This document shows, in pieces, positions 58,505-64,000 of a stretch of 64,000 nt of DNA. Position 1 is the first letter of the stretch. Each line of letters starts with the position of its first letter. A program made the translations under genes and the position numbers. The notes under the pieces were generated by a model. That model was given only the letters and a program-made list of their open reading frames with translations, ran no database searches and had not been told where the DNA came from. Source of the stretch: Adiantum capillus-veneris (Eukaryota; Streptophyta; Polypodiopsida; Polypodiales; Pteridaceae); contig CM043954.1 in assembly GCA_014529385.2 (NCBI GenBank), forward strand, positions 99,408,747 through 99,472,746, given 5' to 3'.

Positions 58505-58915
58505 CGTAAGTAATTCTTGCGTGGACTCGATCTAACGTAAATAAGCGTAAATCTAAATAAACGTAAATCTAACTAAAAATAAAGCTAAATCTAATTTAAC
58601 GTAAGTCTAATGACTAGAGGTTGTCTAGATGGTCATTGTGTCGGGGATGTAGTGACTCTTGCCGCCCTGAAGATCCACCTTCTTCCCTATCTTCTGAAGA
58701 CATTTCACCAGTACTTTTGGATCGACGGAGCCCACCATGAGTGAAGGCAGCAATACCCTATATTCCATTGAGGGCTTTCTTCACCCGCTTCATGCAGGCA
58801 TCGCAGTCTATGGAGACCCGCATCTAATCTAATATAACGTAAATCTAAATCTAGCTTAAATAAACGTAAATCTAGTTAAAAATAAACCTAAATCTAATTT
58901 AATGTAAGTCTACAT
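58505..58915. repeat. Direct repeats flanking the captured HMA fragment
   Basis: AT-rich blocks built on ACGTAAATCTAA / CTAAATCTAATTTAA at about 58,535-58,612 and 58,833-58,912 sit on either side of the HMA-like piece, in the same orientation. Confidence 0.7.
58628..58823 (-). pseudogene. Captured fragment of a heavy-metal-associated (HMA) domain gene
   Basis: From 58,823 the minus strand reads MRVSIDCDACMKRVKKALNG then I, a stop, and GIAAFT. One frame over it continues VGSVDPKVLVKCLQKIGKKV followed by DLQGGK. This is the HMA fold of plant metallochaperone-like proteins: the CxxC metal-binding motif (CDAC), the first helix KRVKKAL, and the last strand-helix with VDPxxLVKxLxKxGKK. About ten middle residues, a frameshift and a stop show it is a broken copy. 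It lies inside CACTA-2, so it was most likely picked up from a host gene. Confidence 0.82.
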
Positions 58916-59179
58916 ATAACCTAATCTTTAACGTCTTTTAAGATAGTTTCCTACGACGTTATAACTCTCTTCTTCCTGTGTGTGTGCGCGTGTGTGGATG
59001 TGTGTGCCAATAAAAAGAGATAAATGGTATAACCTTTCTATCACCCATGCCAAGTATGATAGATTGATTATGACATTTCTCTCTTGAATAATAGGTCTTC
59101 AGTTCAACTCCTCGTCGGCTAGATCTTTAGGTCTTTTAATTTTAATTAGTTTCCTACGACGCTCCCTTAGTTTCTCTTT

Positions 59180-59360
59180 CTTTCTCTCTCAATGTGTGTG
59201 CGTTTTTTTGGATCGTATGCATGTTTTCTTTCTCTTTTCCTCTCTCAATGTGTGCGTTTTTTGTTTATGCATGTTCTCTCTCTCTTTTCCTCTCTCAATG
59301 CGTGCGTTTTTTGTTTATGCATGCTCTCTCTCTCTTTTTCTCTCTCAATGTGTGTGTGCA
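59180..59360. repeat. ~51-bp minisatellite, four copies
   Basis: CTCTCTCAATG followed by TGTGTGCGTTTTTT and TTTATGCATG recurs at about 59,184, 59,240, 59,291 and 59,340. Confidence 0.8.
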
Positions 59361-59393
59361 TTCTTTGTTTATCTATGTGTGTGCGTTTTTACA

Positions 59394-59394
<1 letters not shown>

Positions 59395-59424
<30 letters not shown>

Positions 59425-59547
59425 AAAAACACTATGTGTGTGTGTGTGTATGTGTGTGTGTGGGAGAGAGAGAGAGGGAGAGAGAAAGAGGGGAAGGGAA
59501 CATGAGAATGAGGAGAGGGAAGGAGCATACCTGGCTCTCCTTCCTCT

Positions 59548-59585
<38 letters not shown>

Positions 59586-59612
59586 GAAAGAGAGAGAGAG
59601 AGAGAGAGAGAG
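59395..59612. repeat. TC, TG and GA microsatellites
   Basis: Successive TC (59,397-59,424), TG (59,436-59,461), GA, TG (59,551-59,580) and GA (59,588-59,612) runs within CACTA-2. The overlapping frames here are low-complexity artefacts. Confidence 0.85.
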
Positions 59613-59713
59613 TGAGGGAGAGCGTTACCTGCTCTTTGCTTGGGGGCGCCGAAAAACTCAGATCTGAGATCTGAGTTTTTGGGCGCGCTCGGTTATTTTT
59701 TTTACCCCAGCTG

Positions 59714-59870
59714 GCGTCGCTATGAGCGTCGCTATAAGCGTCGCTATGAGCGTCGCTATGAGCGTCGCAAATTTCTTTGTAAATTTGCGACGCTCATAGC
59801 GACGCTTATAGCGACGCTCATAGCGACGCCGGGAATTTTTTTTTTGAGCGTCGCTGTGTGAGCGTCGCTA
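59714..59870. repeat. Right subterminal repeats of CACTA-2, near-perfect palindrome
   Basis: Five GCGTCGCTAT-type units run to AAATTTCTTTGTAAATTT, which is the centre of an inverted repeat, and four units return in the opposite sense to 59,829. Arms are about 44-50 nt. Confidence 0.9.
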
Positions 59871-59892
59871 ATATGAAGAACCTCTTGTAGTG

Positions 59893-59895
59893 ACA
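59893..59895. other. Target-site duplication ACA of CACTA-2, right
   Basis: Matches 52,226-52,228. Confidence 0.88.
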
Positions 59896-60051
59896 CCAGA
59901 GCCATTTTACAAAGGAGACTTTGCCGAAATTTATGCAGAATCTGAAGCTTTCTTGGTTCATTTGACAGGTTGATATTGGTTCAGAGGTCAGTTTACAGGG
60001 GAAACTCTGCCGAATTTTTCCCAGGAAAGTAAACCACTGTGAAGCATAGCT
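59896..60051 (+). other. Co1 leader, second part
   Basis: Continuation of the copia leader after the CACTA-2 insertion, ending at the gag start codon. Confidence 0.75.
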
Positions 60052-60813
60052 ATGGCTGGATCACAGGACACTGCTCTTTACAATATCAAGAAGCTGGATG
60101 GAGCCAATTTCCCATTGTAGAAGAAGCAAATTTGGCACGTGTTGGTACAAAAGAAGCAGATAAAACCTATAAAGCTCAAGGGGATAAAACTAGAAGATAT
60201 GGACGAAGATGAATGGAGCGAAATGGATGAATTGGCACTTTCTACCATTATGCTGACTTTGGCAGAAAGCGTTTACTTCAATGTAGCAGACGAGATGTCG
60301 GCTTATCAAGCATGGTTAAAGCTCAGTGATCTTTATGAGAAGCAGAGTGCAGCTTCACAGGTATACTGGCTTAAGAAGCTTGTTGACTTGAAGATGAAAG
60401 AAGGGACACCTATGTCCAATCATTTGAATGAATTCAACACAATCTATGGTCAGTTGTCAGCTCAAGGTGTCAAGTTTGATGAACCTGTTAGAGCTATTTT
60501 CCTGTTGATCACATTGCCGGAAAGTTGGGACACTTTTCACACAGCTTTGAGTAATTCTGCACCTCCAGATGGTTTGAACATAGCAGGTGTAGAAGGAAGT
60601 CTGGTTACTGAAGAAACCAATAGAAAGACAATGGACAAAGGCAAAGGAACAGCCTTAGTTGTCAGGGGAAGGACCAAAGAAAAGTACAAAGGTGGAAAGA
60701 GGAATCAGTCTTGTAGCAACTCCCGCAGTGCTAAAGGCAAGAGTGACATAGAATGCTACCATTGTGGCAAGAAGGGTCACATGAAAAGAGACTGCAGAGA
60801 ATGGAAAGCATAA
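60052..60813 (+). pseudogene. Co1 copia gag
   Basis: Starts MAGSQDTALYNIKKLDGANF. A TAG at 60,118 replaces the Trp expected before KKQIWHVL. The Gag core reads YQAWLKLSDLYEKQSAASQV and MSNHLNEFNTIYGQL, and the CCHC knuckle is CYHCGKKGHMKRDC. A TAA at 60,811 separates it from pol in the same frame. It packages element RNA into particles. Confidence 0.92.
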
Positions 60814-62871
60814 AAAGGCAAAGAGAAAGCTGAAGACCATAGTGAGAAGAACAAGTCCTCAGTGAAGATTCAAGAAATAAATGTGACAAACACTGTTGCA
60901 GAGGATGACAGTCTAGTGTCAGGAGATATCTACTTCTTGAAGAATACAATGGACTCAGCTCTTCTTACAGCATCTGATGGAAATGCACTGAGTGACTGGA
61001 TTATAGACTCAGGGGCATCACTTCATGTGTCTCCAAACAAGGAGTGGTTTGCCTCTTATGTGACCACTAAAGATCATGTTCGGCTAGGCAATGGGCAGAC
61101 ATGTGAGATCTTAGGTGTTGGAGATGTTCAATTGAAGTTTCAGAATGGCTCTTCTTTTACGCTGAAGAATGTGAGACCTGTTCCCGCAATTACAAAGAGC
61201 TTGATCAGCACAGGTTTACTTGATGATGCTGGCTACGTCACCACTTTTGGACAGAACATGTGGAAGATATCCAAGGGTTCTATGACAGTAGCACATGGAG
61301 TAAAGTCTGGAGGACTTTACATGATTTATGTATCAAATGTCTCTAAAAATGTAATCAATGTAACCGAGCAGCCGAACGTTTCTTCGTGGCATAGCCGGTT
61401 AGGACATATATCCAAGAAGGGAATGGAAATCTTGTCTCGTTCTAGTTATTTTCCTGGCTTTTCATTTAATGATTTTGAATTCTGTGAACATTGTCTATAT
61501 GGTAAGCAAACACAGGAGCCACATAAGCATAGAAGCAGTAGAAGAGATACACAGTTGGCACTTGTTCATAGTGATTTGTGTGGACCTATGCCTAACCTAT
61601 CTCTAGGGGGAGTTTCTTACTTTATGACATTTATAGATGATTACTCGAGGAAAGTATGGGTTTACTTTCTCAAGCACAAGGATGAAGCGTTTAGTGTTTT
61701 CAAAACGTTTGTGACACTTGTGGAGAATCAGAGTGGCAAGAAGCTTAAATGCTTACGCACTGACAATGGTGGAGAGTATGTTTCAAAGGCCTTTCAAGAC
61801 TTTTGTGAGTCAAAAGGTATAAAACGTGAACTTACTGCTCCTTACAATCCTCCTCAAAATGGTGTTGCTGAGAGGATGAATAGGACCATACAAAATAAGG
61901 TCAGAAGTATGTTGTCTAATGCACAGCTGCCAAATGGGTTTTGGGCTGAAGCTGTATCAACAGCCGTTCATCTTGTAAATAGATCTCCTAGCAAGGTTTT
62001 GCAGAAGGATTCAGTGCCAGAGATGGTATGGCCAGGCAAGGTGCCCTCATACAAGCATCTCAGAGTCTTTGGCTGTGAGGCATATACTCACGTTCCAAAG
62101 GAATTTAGGAACAAACTTGAGCCAAAGAGTAGAAAGTGCATCTTTTTAGGCTATGGTAATTCTGGTGAGATGGGGTACAGACTTTGGGATCCCGAATCCA
62201 GAAAGGTTGTCCGTAGCAATGATGTTCACTTTAATGAATCCAAATATCATTCTAAACCAAAGAGGGTTGAGGAGATTAGAAGAGTTGTCTTCCAAGAAGA
62301 TGGACCTGCACATGCAAGACAAAATGTCAGGGCTCAAGAGGAGCAAGGACAGGATAGATTGGAACCACAGGTTGTGGCTGAGCCTGAGCCACCTATTGTG
62401 CGTAGATCTAGACGTGTCACGCGACCTCCTGATAGGTTTGTTCCATCTATGAACTATGTCATGTTGACTGATTGCAATGAGCCTTCATGTTACAAGGAAG
62501 CAATGCAAATGAAGGACTCCGGGAATTGGCAATTGGCCATGCAGTCAGAGATGACAGCTCTGCATAAAAACAAGACATGGAAGCTAGTTAAATTACCATG
62601 GGGCAAAAAGGCTCTACCTTGTAAATGGGTTTACAGGTATAAGATCACCGCTCATGATAGTCAGCCAAAGTACAAAGCAAGGCTTGTTGCCAAGGGCTTT
62701 AAGAAAGAACAAGGCATTGACTTTGATGAAGTCTTCTCTCCGGTGGTCAAGATGATTACATTGAGATGCTTTCTTGCATTGGTTGCCATATTAGATTTGG
62801 TGTTGCACCAAATGGATGTCAAGACAACGTTCTTGCATGGTGATTTAGATGTGGAAATTAACATGCAGTAG
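60814..62871 (+). pseudogene. Co1 copia protease, integrase and RT start
   Basis: Long open frame in phase with gag. Protease WIIDSGASLHVS; GAG-pre-integrase zinc region WHSRLGHISKKGMEIL and CEHCLYGKQ; integrase core LVHSDLCGPMP, LRTDNGGEYVSKAF and NPPQNGVAERMNRTI (D-D-E); RT start ARLVAKGFKKEQGIDFDEVF and LHQMDVKTTFLHGDL. It ends at a TAG (62,869) within the ordinarily continuous QPEG motif. The order protease-integrase-RT defines Ty1/copia. Confidence 0.95.
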
Positions 62872-64000
62872 CCAGAAGGGTTTGTTGAGAAAGGCAAGGA
62901 AGATTGGGTATGCCAGTTGTTAAAGAGTCTTTATGGCTTAAAACAATCACCGAGGGCATGGTACCATAAATTCCACAAGTTTATGCTTTCTCAAGGCTAC
63001 AAACGTAGTGAGTTCGATCATTGTCTATATACAAAGAAGGCTAAGGATGGCAGTTGGCTGATCCTTATTTTGTATGTGGATGACATGTTGATTGTTGGCA
63101 AGCACTTGGAAGAAATTTCAGCTTTGAAGTCAAAGATGGCAAAATCGTTTGACATGAAAGACATGGGTGAGGCAAGTCATATACTTGGTATGCGCATTGA
63201 GAGAGACAGATCAAAGAAGTTGATTTGGTTATCTCAAACAGAGTATATTGACAAGGTTTTGCAAAGTTTCAATATGGAGAAGGGAAAGGCATTGATTGTT
63301 CCATTTCCACCATATGTGAAACTTAGCAAACAAGATTGTCCTGTGTCTGAGGAAGAACAGGATGAAATGGATAAGATTCCATATGCGTCTGCAGTGGGTA
63401 GTTTGATGTATGCAATGATTGCTACTCGCCTAGACATTTCATTTGCAGTCGGAGTAGTAAGTTAATACATGCCAAACCCAGGCAAGAAACATTGGGAGGT
63501 AGTGAAAGGAATATTGAGATACCTGAAATCTACAAAGAGTATGCGTATATGCTATGGGAGTCAGGAGCTAAGTGTAAAGGGTTTTACAGACTCAGATTAT
63601 GCAGGTGACTTAGACAACCGAAGGTCTACGTCAAGGTATGTCTTTACATTGGCTGGTGGAGCAGTATCATGGCGTTCTAGATTATAAGATTGTGTTACTC
63701 AGTCTACTACAAAGGCTGAATATGTTGCAGCATCAGAGGCATGCAAAGAATCAATTTGGCTTAATCGACTAGTAACAGATTTGGGAATCAAAGAAGAGAT
63801 GCCTGTGTTATATTGTGATAGTCAAAGTGCTATACAATTGGCTCGCAATCCAGTTTATCACTCAAAGACAAAGCATGTGGATGTGAAGTATCATTTCATC
63901 AGGGAAATGCTCGAGGATAAGCAACTTCAGCTTGTCAAAGTTCACACCACAGAAAATCGTGCTAATCTACTTACAAAAGGACTTCCCTTAGAGAGCTTTG
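62872..64000 (+). pseudogene. Co1 copia RT and RNase H, cut by window end
   Basis: Same frame throughout. LKSLYGLKQSPRAWYHKF, LILYVDDMLIVGKHLEEI (YVDD active site), ASAVGSLMYAMIATRLDISF, then a TAA at 63,463, a TAA at 63,685, and RNase H with KGFTDSDYAGDLDNRRSTSR, YCDSQSAIQLARNPVYHSKT and HTTENRANLLTKGLP. The C-terminal residues and 3' LTR lie beyond the window. Confidence 0.93.

Larger units (their letters stand above)
52229..59892 (-). mobile_element. CACTA-2, complete CACTA (En/Spm) transposon, 7,664 bp
   Basis: Left end CACTACAAGAGGTTGTG and right end (reverse complement) CACTACAAGAGGTTCTT share a 14-bp terminal inverted repeat, flanked by the direct duplication ACA. Subterminal arrays of the 10-mer GCGTCGCTAT in both orientations lie at both ends. 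It carries two minus-strand genes (TNP2-type and transposase_24-type), an HMA gene fragment and minisatellites. Inserted in the Co1 leader, it is younger than Co1. All criteria for an autonomous element are met on paper; activity is not shown. Confidence 0.95.

Overview
The window is a nest of plant transposable elements. Nothing in it reads as an intact single-copy host gene, rRNA gene or tRNA gene. A land-plant nuclear genome is indicated by Ty3/gypsy and Ty1/copia retrotransposons with plant-type lineage marks (chromodomain, dual RNase H, initiator-Met and Asp tRNA primer sites), two CACTA transposons, a PIF/Harbinger element, GT-AG introns and long microsatellites. I cannot name the species. 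The nesting and decay suggest a large, repeat-rich genome such as a fern, lycophyte or gymnosperm, but that is inference.

Layout. 1-2.5 kb: a LINE ORF1-like fragment and featureless DNA. 2.5-5.35 kb: a decayed CACTA transposase (CACTA-1) followed by four ~300-bp tandem repeats. 5.4-6.8 kb: LTR and leader of a gypsy family (Gy3, + strand). 6.8-42.1 kb: one large nest. Gy1 (minus strand) is the outer element, with its 5' LTR and gag start at 40.6-42.1 kb and the rest at 6.8-12.4 kb. A chromovirus (Gy4) lies inside Gy1 gag: the 5-bp duplication AGTTT survives on both sides although the copies are now about 24 kb apart. A ~4.2 kb inversion (about 12.43-16.62 kb) later flipped the 3' half of Gy4 with a piece of Gy1 gag. 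Gy2 (19.2-33.5 kb, Tat-like, dual RNase H) sits in Gy4 gag and is itself split in its reverse transcriptase by a 4.16 kb LTR-type insertion (24.6-28.7 kb, duplication CTACT). Gy3 (minus copy) sits in the Gy4 5' LTR, and a truncated copia (Co2) sits in Gy3 gag.

42.1-51.1 kb: an unidentified coding-like segment, a small hairpin, a PIF/Harbinger transposase with its Myb/SANT partner, and a PIF1-family helicase with same-strand fragments that include a GIY-YIG nuclease motif. 51.1 kb to the end: a copia element (Co1) with a 192-bp 5' LTR and a nearly complete gag-pol carrying five nonsense codons but no frameshift. It is inserted in the helicase gene and runs off the window.

Inside the Co1 leader is the best-preserved element, CACTA-2 (52,229-59,892). 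It has matching termini, an ACA duplication, subterminal repeats, a six-exon TNP2-type gene whose frame stays open across GT-AG junctions, a three-exon transposase_24-type gene, and a captured fragment of a heavy-metal-associated (HMA) host gene.
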